The notes beneath the pieces are model-generated. The model had not been told where the DNA came from, ran no database searches, and worked only from the letters and a program-made list of their open reading frames with translations. DNA of 64,000 nucleotides from GH45 sp046704385 (GTDB lineage Bacteria > Bacteroidota > Bacteroidia > Bacteroidales > SZUA-534). Location: the NCBI GenBank assembly GCA_046704385.1, contig JBJKSB010000076.1:1-64000 (forward strand). Reading direction: 5' to 3'. Within the stretch, counting starts at the first letter, position 1, and each line of letters opens with the position of its first letter. The translations under genes were made by a program, and so were the position numbers. Positions 56,709 through 64,000 of the stretch are shown here, piece by piece.

Positions 56709-56723
56709 GAAAAAAGAAAAATC

Positions 56724-56897
56724 ATGGTAACAACAATTAAAAGAGGGGCTTCTGAAAAAGAAATTAGGCATTTACTAGAAACATATAATAAAACGAGAAG
56801 TAAAAAAGGCATTGATGTTAAAAAATATTGCGGTATTATTCATCTAAAAGAAGACCCGTTGGAACTCCAAAAAAAATGGAGAGATGAGTGGAAATAA
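56724..56897 (+). CDS. Putative antitoxin of a PIN-domain system
   Basis: A 57-residue basic protein (MVTTIKRGASEKEIRHLLETYNK opening). It precedes and overlaps the PIN-domain gene by 14 bases, the classic type II arrangement of antitoxin before toxin. The N-terminal beta strand plus helix would fit a small DNA-binding antitoxin; the C-terminus (LQKKWRDEWK) probably binds the toxin. Antitoxin family not recognised, so the assignment rests on position. Confidence 0.6.
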   Translation: MVTTIKRGASEKEIRHLLETYNKTRSKKGIDVKKYCGIIHLKEDPLELQKKWRDEWK

Positions 56898-57261
56898 TTT
56901 ACTTGTAGACACTAATATTGTTCTGTATCTGCTAAATGGAGAACAAACCTTGGTACCCCTGCTTGAAAAAAAGCAATTATACATCTCCTTTATATCTCAA
57001 CTTGAACTACTAAGCCATAAAGAAATTCTAAAAGAAGAGCAAGATAAAATTTCAGATTTTTTATCAGAATGTATAATAGTTGATATTAATGCATCCATAA
57101 AACATTATACAATTAACCTGTGCCAAAAATATGGGTTAAAACTACCAGATAGTATTATTATGGCTACTTCAATGTACTTAAACATCCCAGTTATTACAGC
57201 AGACAGAGAGTTTAACAAAGTTGAAGAAATAGATTTATTTTACTATGAAAAGGATAATTGA
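56884..57261 (+). CDS. PIN-domain ribonuclease toxin (VapC-like)
   Basis: A 125-residue PIN-domain protein with the usual acidic residues: Asp in LLVDTNIVLYLL, Glu in QLELLSHKE, Asp in LPDSIIMATS and Asp in TADREFNKV. These coordinate Mg/Mn for single-strand RNA cleavage. It is paired with the preceding small gene. Cellular role presumably growth control or plasmid-like stabilisation. Confidence 0.85.
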   Translation: MSGNNLLVDTNIVLYLLNGEQTLVPLLEKKQLYISFISQLELLSHKEILKEEQDKISDFLSECIIVDINASIKHYTINLCQKYGLKLPDSIIMATSMYLNIPVITADREFNKVEEIDLFYYEKDN

Positions 57262-57496
57262 CATCCCTGACGGGTTATAAACCCCAAAATGAAAATACAA
57301 GGTATTCTTAAAAAAATACAATTGAGTTTTTCTAATTGGAGTCCATTGCAAAATAAAATCATATACATACCTTTGATGAAAATGTTTTTATGAATATTTT
57401 CCAGCTGTATAAAATGTACACCCGTAACGGGAAAGGCCTATATGAGTGTTGGATACAGTGATTCCTTCCTTTTTTAACTTTTTATCATTTTCAATT

Positions 57497-57504
57497 TAAC
57501 TTTG
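57497..57504 (+). promoter_or_regulatory. Candidate -7 element of the glycyl-radical operon
   Basis: TAACTTTG fits TAnnTTTG, 26 bases before ATG 57530. The region upstream (57262-57496) shows small hairpins (CCCGTAACGGG, GGGTTATAAACCC) but no gene. Confidence 0.35.
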
Positions 57505-57529
57505 TTATTTATATAAACTTTCATTTCCA

Positions 57530-58351
57530 ATGGAAGGGACAATATTTGATATTAAGCGATTCGCTATCCATGATGGCCCCGGCATACGAACCACAGTTTT
57601 TATGAAGGGTTGTCCATTGGATTGCTGGTGGTGCCATAACCCTGAAAGTAAATCACCTCATATTGAAAAATATAGGGCAAATGAAAAGTTGGGCGATGAA
57701 ACTGTAGTTTCAGAAAAAACTGTAGGGTATAAAATTAGTGTTACTAAATTAATGGATCAGCTCGTAAAAGAAAGGGTTTTTATGGAAGAAGGAAAAGGTG
57801 GAGTTACCTTTTCAGGTGGAGAGCCACTTATGCAGCTCGAATTTTTGCTGGAATCGTTAAAGGCCTGCAAATTAAACGAGTTGCATACTGCCCTTGATAC
57901 CACAGGCCTGGTTAACAAACAACTCTTCGAATCCGTGCTGCCATTTGTTGATTTACTTCTTTTTGACCTGAAATGCGCCAGTAGCGATTTGCATAAAAAA
58001 TATACAGGGGTTTCGAATGAATTAATTATTAAAAACCTCCAAACTGCCACTCAGAAAGGTAATCGTATTATTGTGCGGATACCTGTAATTCCTGGAGTGA
58101 ACATGAATATTACAGAAATGGAAGCCTTGCTTAAGTTACTTAAACCTCTTAAAAGCAACCACTTGAATGAGGTGCACTTTTTGCCTTTCCATAATATTGG
58201 CAAGGATAAGTACACAAAATTTAATCAGATAAACCGGATGAAAAATACCCCGGAACCCGGCATTGAAGATATGAAACCTTATATTGATTCATTTAATGAA
58301 GCCGGTTTTAAAGTATTGGTTCATGGTTATCAACATAAAACAACAGAATGA
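57530..58351 (+). CDS. Glycyl-radical enzyme activating protein (radical SAM)
   Basis: A 273-residue radical SAM activase: GPGIRTTVFMKGCPLDCWWCHNPES with the cluster CX3CX2C at Cys28, Cys32 and Cys35, and VTFSGGEPLMQ. It installs the glycyl radical on the partner enzyme encoded next (start overlaps its stop by four bases). Most activases for this enzyme class carry an extra Cys-rich ferredoxin-like insert after the cluster; it is missing here and the region is short and charged. Confidence 0.92.
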   Translation: MEGTIFDIKRFAIHDGPGIRTTVFMKGCPLDCWWCHNPESKSPHIEKYRANEKLGDETVVSEKTVGYKISVTKLMDQLVKERVFMEEGKGGVTFSGGEPLMQLEFLLESLKACKLNELHTALDTTGLVNKQLFESVLPFVDLLLFDLKCASSDLHKKYTGVSNELIIKNLQTATQKGNRIIVRIPVIPGVNMNITEMEALLKLLKPLKSNHLNEVHFLPFHNIGKDKYTKFNQINRMKNTPEPGIEDMKPYIDSFNEAGFKVLVHGYQHKTTE

Positions 58352-60714
58352 AAAGATCAGACAGAATAAACCGGCTGCGCGAACAAAGTTTGCAGGCCGT
58401 AGAACATATTTCAGCCGAAAGGGCTCAACTGGTTACCGAATTTTATAAAAGCGGGGCGGCCGTTGGCCTTTCAATTCCCATGTTAAGGGCAAAGGCTTTT
58501 GAATATATCCTGGTAAATAAAAAAATCTGCATCAATCCGGGTGAACTGATTGTTGGAGAACGTGGGCCGGAGCCAAAGGCTACTCCTACATATCCTGAAA
58601 TTAACCTGCACTCGCTTCACGATTTGGAGATACTTGATACCCGTCCCAAAGTTTCTTTTAAAGTATCACAAGAGGTTAAAGATATTTATACTAACGAAAT
58701 TATTCCATTCTGGAAAGGAAAATCGAACCGTGAAATTATAATGAATAATCTGTTCCCGGAATGGAAAGCAGCCTATGATGCCGGTATGTTTACGGAGTTC
58801 CAGGAGCAGCGGGCTCCCGGTCATACGGTTTTAGGATACAAAATATATAAAACCGGGTTTTTACAGATTATTAAAGAAATTAACCAGGCCAAACAAGCCA
58901 TCGATTTACTAAACGATCCGGGTTCGCTGGATAAACTGGATGAGCTGAATGCCATGGAAACAGCATCGAAAGCAATTATAGCTTATGCAAAACGCCATGC
59001 CAACAAACTTACCAAACTGGCTGAAAAGGAGAAAAATACCGATCGGCAAAATGAACTCATTGAAATGGCCCGGATCTGCCATAAAGTGCCGGCACATGCT
59101 CCCGAAACGGTGCACGAAATGCTCCAGCACTACTGGTTTATACATGTTGGTGTAATTACCGAACTCAACCCCTGGGACTCCTTCAACCCCGGTCGCCTCG
59201 ACCAACACCTGTTCCCGGTTTACCAATCCGATTTAAAAAATGGTGTTAAAAAGGAGCAAATTTATGAACTGCTACATGCATTCTGGATCAAGTTTAATAA
59301 CCATCCGGCACCGCCAAAAGTCGGAGTAACTGCTCAGGAAAGCAATACATTTACCGATTTTTGCCTGATTAATGTCGGAGGTGTAACCCCGGAAGGAAAT
59401 GACGCAGTAAATGAAATGTCGTTCATTTTGCTGGACGTAATTGAAGAAATGCGATTGTTGCAACCGAGTTCTATGGTACAGATCAGCAAAAAAAGCCCGG
59501 ATACTTTTATAAAACGAATGCTCAAAATCGTAAAAACCGGCTTTGGCCAACCTTCGGTTTTTAATACCGATGCTATTATCCAGGAGCTATTACGCCAAGG
59601 CAAGGATATTATAGATGCCAGAAACGGCGGAGCTTCAGGTTGTGTTGAAACGGGGGCATTCGGAACCGAAAGTTACATACTTACCGGTTATTTTAACCTG
59701 GTTAAAGTGCTTGAGGTGACACTGAATAATGGTGTCGATCCCGTATCAGGACAGATTATTGGGCTTAAAACCGATGAAGCCACAGAATTTAAATCGTTTG
59801 ATGAATTGTATAAAGCTTTTGAAAAACAGCTCAACTACTTTATAGATATCAAATTAAAAGGGAATAATATCATTGAACAGCTTTGGGCTAAACGTTTACC
59901 GGCCCCTTTCCTTTCGACATTAATTGAAGATTGTATTTCAAACGCTAAAGATTATAATGCCGGGGGTGCCCGTTACAACACAAGCTATGTGCAGGGCGTT
60001 GGTTTGGGTACAATTACAGATTCGCTTGCTGCAATTAAAAAAATGGTTTTTGACGATCGGCTGATATCAATGCTGGAAATGTTAGATGCCTTAAATAATA
60101 ATTTTGATAGCAATTTAGAGTTAAGGCACAAACTGGTTTATGAATCTCCAAAATACGGCAACGATGATGATAATGCTGACAATATCGCCATACAAGTGTT
60201 TGAGTCCTTCTATAATTCGGTAAATGGTAAACCCACACCAAGAGGAGGCGTTTTCCGTATAAACATGCTCCCAACTACCTGTCATGTTTACTTTGGCCAG
60301 GTAACCGGGGCAACTCCCGATGGCAGATTAGCCGGTATGCCCACTTCAGAAGGAATTAGTCCGGTACAGGGAGCCGACAAGCTGGGACCAACATCAGTAT
60401 TAAAATCGGCCTCAAAAATTGATCACCTAAGGACAGGCGGAACGTTGCTGAATCAGAAATTTACACCCTCATTTTTTGAATACCCGGGCGCATACGATAA
60501 TCTTACGGCTTTAATTCGTTCCTATTTCCGCCTCGACGGACATCATATCCAGTTTAATGTAGTAAATGCCGACACTTTGCGTGATGCACAAAAACATCCT
60601 GAATTATATAAGGATTTGATTGTGAGGGTAGCTGGTTATTCAGATTATTTTAACCATCTTGGGGAGGATTTGCAGAATGAGATTATAAACAGAACGGAAC
60701 ATCAGAGTATATGA
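58348..60714 (+). CDS. Glycyl-radical dehydratase, 4-hydroxyproline-dehydratase-like
   Basis: A 788-residue glycyl-radical enzyme of the PFL2/dehydratase group. Active-site Cys432 and Glu434 sit in GGASGCVETGAFG; the radical Gly763 in RVAGYSDYF, near the end. The GCVE motif separates it from pyruvate formate-lyase (two adjacent Cys). GCVETGAFG is what I remember for HypD (trans-4-hydroxy-L-proline dehydratase), so that is the leading hypothesis. Glycerol or choline lyase types have GCVEP. It is inferred to dehydrate hydroxyproline to pyrroline-5-carboxylate; a proC gene is not in the window. Confidence 0.82.
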   Translation: MKRSDRINRLREQSLQAVEHISAERAQLVTEFYKSGAAVGLSIPMLRAKAFEYILVNKKICINPGELIVGERGPEPKATPTYPEINLHSLHDLEILDTRPKVSFKVSQEVKDIYTNEIIPFWKGKSNREIIMNNLFPEWKAAYDAGMFTEFQEQRAPGHTVLGYKIYKTGFLQIIKEINQAKQAIDLLNDPGSLDKLDELNAMETASKAIIAYAKRHANKLTKLAEKEKNTDRQNELIEMARICHKVPAHAPETVHEMLQHYWFIHVGVITELNPWDSFNPGRLDQHLFPVYQSDLKNGVKKEQIYELLHAFWIKFNNHPAPPKVGVTAQESNTFTDFCLINVGGVTPEGNDAVNEMSFILLDVIEEMRLLQPSSMVQISKKSPDTFIKRMLKIVKTGFGQPSVFNTDAIIQELLRQGKDIIDARNGGASGCVETGAFGTESYILTGYFNLVKVLEVTLNNGVDPVSGQIIGLKTDEATEFKSFDELYKAFEKQLNYFIDIKLKGNNIIEQLWAKRLPAPFLSTLIEDCISNAKDYNAGGARYNTSYVQGVGLGTITDSLAAIKKMVFDDRLISMLEMLDALNNNFDSNLELRHKLVYESPKYGNDDDNADNIAIQVFESFYNSVNGKPTPRGGVFRINMLPTTCHVYFGQVTGATPDGRLAGMPTSEGISPVQGADKLGPTSVLKSASKIDHLRTGGTLLNQKFTPSFFEYPGAYDNLTALIRSYFRLDGHHIQFNVVNADTLRDAQKHPELYKDLIVRVAGYSDYFNHLGEDLQNEIINRTEHQSI

Positions 60715-60995
60715 TTACAGTTTTAATTGTAATGACAATAGGAATTGGAGTGGGTTACCTGCTTCGTTCCAACAAAAAGTTACTTAAATGGAATAGCAAA
60801 GTCACCTTATGGGTGATTTTTCTTCTGTTATTTTTTATGGGTTTGCAGGTAGGTAACAATCAGGTTATTATGCAGCATATTGATACTATCGGACTTCGCG
60901 GACTTGAACTGGCCACAGTCACAATTTTGGGAAGTGTGATTCTTTCATGGGTAGTTTATCAGTTATTTTTTAAACAGGTAAATCATGAAGGATAG
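60711..60995 (+). CDS. LysO-family transporter, N-terminal half
   Basis: A 94-residue membrane protein with three hydrophobic helices (about 2-17, 28-48, 65-87) matching the front part of the LysO/DUF340 family (FFMGLQVGNN). Overlaps the dehydratase stop by four bases. LysO of E. coli exports lysine as one protein; here it is split into two genes, a known Bacteroidota arrangement. Confidence 0.8.
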   Translation: MITVLIVMTIGIGVGYLLRSNKKLLKWNSKVTLWVIFLLLFFMGLQVGNNQVIMQHIDTIGLRGLELATVTILGSVILSWVVYQLFFKQVNHEG

Positions 60996-61587
60996 CCTTT
61001 TTATAGTTTTATGCTTTATAACCGGCTTGTTATTGAGCTTTTATCATCATGTACCTGGTCTTTTTTTACAGGATGGCTGGGATAATTATATACTTTATGT
61101 ACTGATGTTCCTTGTTGGCGTTGGTATTGGTGGCGATAAAGAAGCATTAAATGTATTGCGTAAAGTAAGCTTCAAAATAATGTTGATTCCGCTTACTGTA
61201 ATTGTAGGTTCAATAGGTGCTGCAGCACTTTTTGCACTTTTTGTTCCCGATTTATCGGTTGCAGAATCTTCGGCAGTGGGTGCAGGTTTCGGATATTATA
61301 GTTTATCAAGCATCATTATAAATAAAATGCACGGAGAAACGCTTGGAACCATTGCCTTGCTGGCCAATGTAATAAGGGAGTTAATGACTTTGATATTTGC
61401 ACCGTTAATGGTTTGGGGCTTTGGTAAATTGGCACCAGTGGTCAGCGGTGGTGCTACGGCCATGGATACTACCCTACCGGTAATTACAAAAGTATCGGGC
61501 AACGAGTTTGGATTAATCGCCCTGTTTAGCGGAGTGGTATTGACTATCCTGGTACCGTTTTTAGTAACCTTTATTTTATCATTTTAA
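60985..61587 (+). CDS. LysO-family transporter, C-terminal half
   Basis: A 200-residue membrane protein with about six helices, carrying the conserved LysO features MFLVGVGIGGDKEAL, SSAVGAGFGYYSLSSIIINK and LANVIRELMT. It overlaps its partner by 11 bases, consistent with a heterodimeric exporter. The exported compound in this operon may be lysine, another amino acid, or a product of the dehydratase pathway. Confidence 0.88.
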   Translation: MKDSLFIVLCFITGLLLSFYHHVPGLFLQDGWDNYILYVLMFLVGVGIGGDKEALNVLRKVSFKIMLIPLTVIVGSIGAAALFALFVPDLSVAESSAVGAGFGYYSLSSIIINKMHGETLGTIALLANVIRELMTLIFAPLMVWGFGKLAPVVSGGATAMDTTLPVITKVSGNEFGLIALFSGVVLTILVPFLVTFILSF

Positions 61588-61596
61588 ATTTTCAAC

Positions 61597-62898
61597 ATGA
61601 AAAATTTGCGACTATTTGCAACAATAATTATTGGATTTTTATGGTATAGTACCATTGCGCAACTATCCCTTATGGAGCAACTCAAAAAATTGCCAGGGGT
61701 AGTTTCGGTCGATACTTTTACTACAGACACAACCTTTACTCAGCAATTTGAAATATATTTTGAACAACCAATCGATCATCACAATCCTGCCAAAGGAAGC
61801 TTTAAGCAAAGGGTTATTTTAGATAATAAGGATATAAACAGCCCTATGGTTGTCGACCTTGAAGGGTATAACATTTATTCTACAAGGCAGGAAGAATTGA
61901 CGAAACTGTTAAAATGCAACCAGGTGAATATTGAACACAGGTTTTTTAAAGACAGCCGGCCCGACAGTATTCCGTGGGACTACCTTACCATTTGGCAGGC
62001 AGCCACTGATCAGCATGAAATTATTAAAGCACTGCAGCAAATTTATAAACAAAATTGGGTGAGTACCGGAATTAGCAAAGGCGGACAGACCACAATGTAT
62101 CACCGTAGTTTTTATCCTGACGATGTAAATGCCAGCGTTTGTTACGTGGCACCCCTGGATTTTGCCCGCGAAGATCCGCGCATTTATAAATTTCTGAAAA
62201 CTGTAGGTACGGATGCTGACAGGAAAAAGATTTACGATTTTCAATGCCAATGTTTTGAAAAAATGGATTCACTGGTAATGTTATTGAAACAGAAGGCCGA
62301 AACAAAAGGCTGGACCTACCGGTTTGGCTACGAAAAAGCCATGCAATATACCATACTGGAATATAGCTTTGCTTTTTGGCAATGGGGGTATTGCACTTCA
62401 GATAAAATTCCGGGTGATTCAGCAAGTGCCACCGAACTATTTGATCATTTGAGCCATGTTTCGGGTTTTACTTTTTTTGAAGATGCCAGTGTGGAAGACT
62501 TTAGACCCTATTTTTGGGCAGCCCTTACGCAGATTGGAATTTACGGCTACCAGACCAAACCTTTCGAAAAATACCTGGGCGATACTATCGTTTATACTTT
62601 TGATTTTACCGCTCCTGAAGGTACACACCCGGTTTATGATCCACAACCCATGCAAAAGGTTAAAGCTTTTTTAGATAACGATGCTACCAACATGCTGTTT
62701 ATTGTGGGAGGGCTAGATACATGGGGATCGACAGCCTATGTCCCATCAGGTAAAAATAACCTGGTAAGGATGACCCTGGCTAACGGGCATCACGGCACTC
62801 GAATTAAGAATTTTGACCAGAAAGACCGGGAATATATGTATTCATTAATGAACCAATGGCTAGGGACACATATTACAGACCCACTTGATTGGCAATAA
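61597..62898 (+). CDS. Secreted S37 family peptidase (prolyl aminopeptidase type)
   Basis: A 433-residue exported serine peptidase: signal peptide (to STIAQ), alpha/beta-hydrolase nucleophile Ser160 in GISKGGQTTMYHRSFYPDD, VCYVAPLDFAREDPRIY, Asp374 in GGLDTW and His398/399 in NGHHGTRI. These fit peptidase family S37, whose Streptomyces members release tri- or tetrapeptides ending in proline. Nine bases after the exporter, same direction, so likely in the same operon; proline-rich peptide breakdown would feed the dehydratase. Confidence 0.85.
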   Translation: MKNLRLFATIIIGFLWYSTIAQLSLMEQLKKLPGVVSVDTFTTDTTFTQQFEIYFEQPIDHHNPAKGSFKQRVILDNKDINSPMVVDLEGYNIYSTRQEELTKLLKCNQVNIEHRFFKDSRPDSIPWDYLTIWQAATDQHEIIKALQQIYKQNWVSTGISKGGQTTMYHRSFYPDDVNASVCYVAPLDFAREDPRIYKFLKTVGTDADRKKIYDFQCQCFEKMDSLVMLLKQKAETKGWTYRFGYEKAMQYTILEYSFAFWQWGYCTSDKIPGDSASATELFDHLSHVSGFTFFEDASVEDFRPYFWAALTQIGIYGYQTKPFEKYLGDTIVYTFDFTAPEGTHPVYDPQPMQKVKAFLDNDATNMLFIVGGLDTWGSTAYVPSGKNNLVRMTLANGHHGTRIKNFDQKDREYMYSLMNQWLGTHITDPLDWQ

Positions 62899-62913
62899 AC
62901 CAAATGAACAGAA

Positions 62914-63795
62914 ATGAAACAACAAAATAAAGCACTGCTATTTGCCTTAACGGCCATCTTGTTCTGGTCTACTGTGGCCGTGCCTTTTAAAATAGGTTTG
63001 GCACACTTTCATTTTGTTCACTTCCTTTTTATTACTGTCAGCATTGCCGTATTGGTTTCGTTTAGCACACTGGTTTTTCAAAAGAAAATTGGATTATTAC
63101 TAATACTTTCAAAACGCGATTTAAGGATTGGGATCATCGGGGGATTTTTAAATCCATTTTTATATTACCTGATGTTGTTTAAAGCGTACTCGCTTTTACC
63201 TGCACAAATTGCCCAGGCTTTGAATTACACCTGGCCCATCATGCTGGTATTGCTTTCGGCACCATTTTTAGGACAAAAACTCAACCTAAAAGGTTTTTCA
63301 GTTTTATTGATTGGTTTTTTCGGAGTCTACTTAATCGCTTCACAGGATCAACCCTGGCCATTGCAACCCGCCGAACCCTTTGGTGTAATTTTGGCTATCA
63401 GCACTTCGATAGTTTGGGCTGGGTTTTGGATTATCAACACAAAAAGCAGTGTTGATGCCACCGTAAACCTTTTTATTAATTTTGTAACCAGTTGGATACT
63501 CACATTGCCGTTAGCAATTTACGTAAGTTGGAATTATTCTATACCACTAAGCAGCTGGTTAGCCGTTGTTTATTCGGGAATTTTCGAGATGGGCATCACA
63601 TTTGTCATTTGGCTCACTGCCATGAAACTTACCTCAAGAACAGATAAAATAAGTAACTACGTTTTTCTATCGCCATTTTTATCACTGTTTTTTATCCACC
63701 TGTTTTTGAAGGAAAGTATTTATTACACCACCATCATTGGCCTGGTATTAATTATATCATCGATATTTTTAAATAGATTTTTTACGAAAAAGTAA
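62914..63795 (+). CDS. EamA/DMT family transporter
   Basis: A 293-residue drug/metabolite transporter with about ten helices. It shows the paired EamA layout (AILFWSTVAVPFKIGL; QALNYTWPIMLVLLSAPFLGQKLN; ISTSIVWAGFWIIN; SYVFLSPFLSLFFIHLFLKES region). Substrate unknown, possibly an amino acid or product. Fifteen bases after the peptidase gene. Confidence 0.85.
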   Translation: MKQQNKALLFALTAILFWSTVAVPFKIGLAHFHFVHFLFITVSIAVLVSFSTLVFQKKIGLLLILSKRDLRIGIIGGFLNPFLYYLMLFKAYSLLPAQIAQALNYTWPIMLVLLSAPFLGQKLNLKGFSVLLIGFFGVYLIASQDQPWPLQPAEPFGVILAISTSIVWAGFWIINTKSSVDATVNLFINFVTSWILTLPLAIYVSWNYSIPLSSWLAVVYSGIFEMGITFVIWLTAMKLTSRTDKISNYVFLSPFLSLFFIHLFLKESIYYTTIIGLVLIISSIFLNRFFTKK

Positions 63796-63824
63796 TCTAA
63801 GAATCTTACATTTCTACAGTACTA

Positions 63825-64000
63825 TTTCGGAACGTCCGAAAGTTTGTTACACCACTGCATGAAGGTTTCGTAACTTCCGAAAGCTTGTTACATCAATACA
63901 TAGGCTTTTCGGAACGTCCGAAAGTTAAATTCATCCTTGCAGAAAGGTTTCGGGAAGTCCGAATGGCTATTACACTACTGCATGGGCCTTTCGGAACCTC
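63825..64000. repeat. Tandem repeat with exact 41-bp period, cut by the window end
   Basis: The hairpin core TTTCGGAACGTCCGAAAG starts at 63825, 63866, 63907, 63948 and 63989, each 41 bases apart. Cores vary at a few positions (for example TTTCGTAACTTCCGAAAG). The 23 bases between (TTGTTACACCACTGCATGAA-like) are also alike but diverged, so the whole unit repeats. The period is not a multiple of three, and no ORF spans it, so it is non-coding. More copies may lie to the right. Confidence 0.9.

Noticed and set aside
63825..64000. CRISPR array
   Set aside because: The 18-base core with 23-base intervals looks array-like, but the intervals resemble each other and the cores have drifted. It is a diverged 41-bp tandem repeat, and no cas genes are nearby.

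Overview
The window is an AT-rich chromosomal segment of a Bacteroidota member, most likely an anaerobic Bacteroidales/Marinilabiliales-type lineage. This rests on several things. Secreted proteins carry type IX secretion (T9SS) type A and type B C-terminal sorting domains, with a PorP/SprF partner. There is a complete moxR-bat (aerotolerance) operon, a DUF6146, a DUF4293 and a DUF4386 protein, and Bacteroidota-style promoters (TTTG / TAnnTTTG) with few Shine-Dalgarno sites. Anaerobic metabolism is indicated by a four-subunit 2-oxoacid:ferredoxin oxidoreductase and an oxygen-sensitive glycyl-radical enzyme. No transposase, phage gene, rRNA or tRNA was seen.

Layout. 1-6.5 kb: a cut-off secreted protein, a redoxin-like secreted protein lacking the catalytic cysteines, a TPR histidine kinase with its LytTR response regulator, a YgiQ-type radical SAM protein and a small membrane protein. 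Two conspicuous inverted-repeat structures lie between these genes. 6.7-11.6 kb: four leftward genes for exported proteins of unknown role, one an outer-membrane barrel. 11.86-12.12 kb: an ORF-free segment with a consensus promoter, long-range base pairing and an intrinsic terminator, i.e. a candidate small RNA. 12.4-21.0 kb: the leftward moxR, DUF58, BatD-like, batA, batB, batC, batD, batE operon, preceded by four TTAAC repeats phased by one helical turn. 21.5-31.7 kb: a T9SS Ig-like protein, truA, a GH5 glycosidase, an MsrB-MsrA lipoprotein, a DUF4386 protein, a truncated methyltransferase and a T9SS CotH/lamin-tail protein. 31.9-36.1 kb: a korDABC-type operon beside an aminotransferase. 36.7-52.1 kb: two giant divergent secreted proteins, one type A and one type B with PKD repeats, the latter followed by porP/sprF. 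52.2-57.3 kb: DUF6146, pabB, DUF4293, a lipoprotein, a TPR protein and a PIN-domain toxin-antitoxin pair. 57.5-63.8 kb: a tightly overlapping set of glycyl-radical activase, glycyl-radical enzyme resembling 4-hydroxyproline dehydratase, split LysO exporter, S37 prolyl peptidase and EamA transporter. The window ends inside a 41-bp-period tandem repeat.

Functional reading. Three themes recur: envelope construction and T9SS-dependent surface display, peptide/amino-acid fermentation (aminotransferase plus 2-oxoacid oxidoreductase; glycyl-radical enzyme plus prolyl peptidase), and stress protection (Bat, Msr). The observations most worth following are the candidate small RNA at 11.9-12.1 kb, the glycyl-radical/prolyl-peptidase operon, the four-gene envelope cassette, and the phased operator-like array upstream of moxR. 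All functions are read from sequence by eye; no database search was run.
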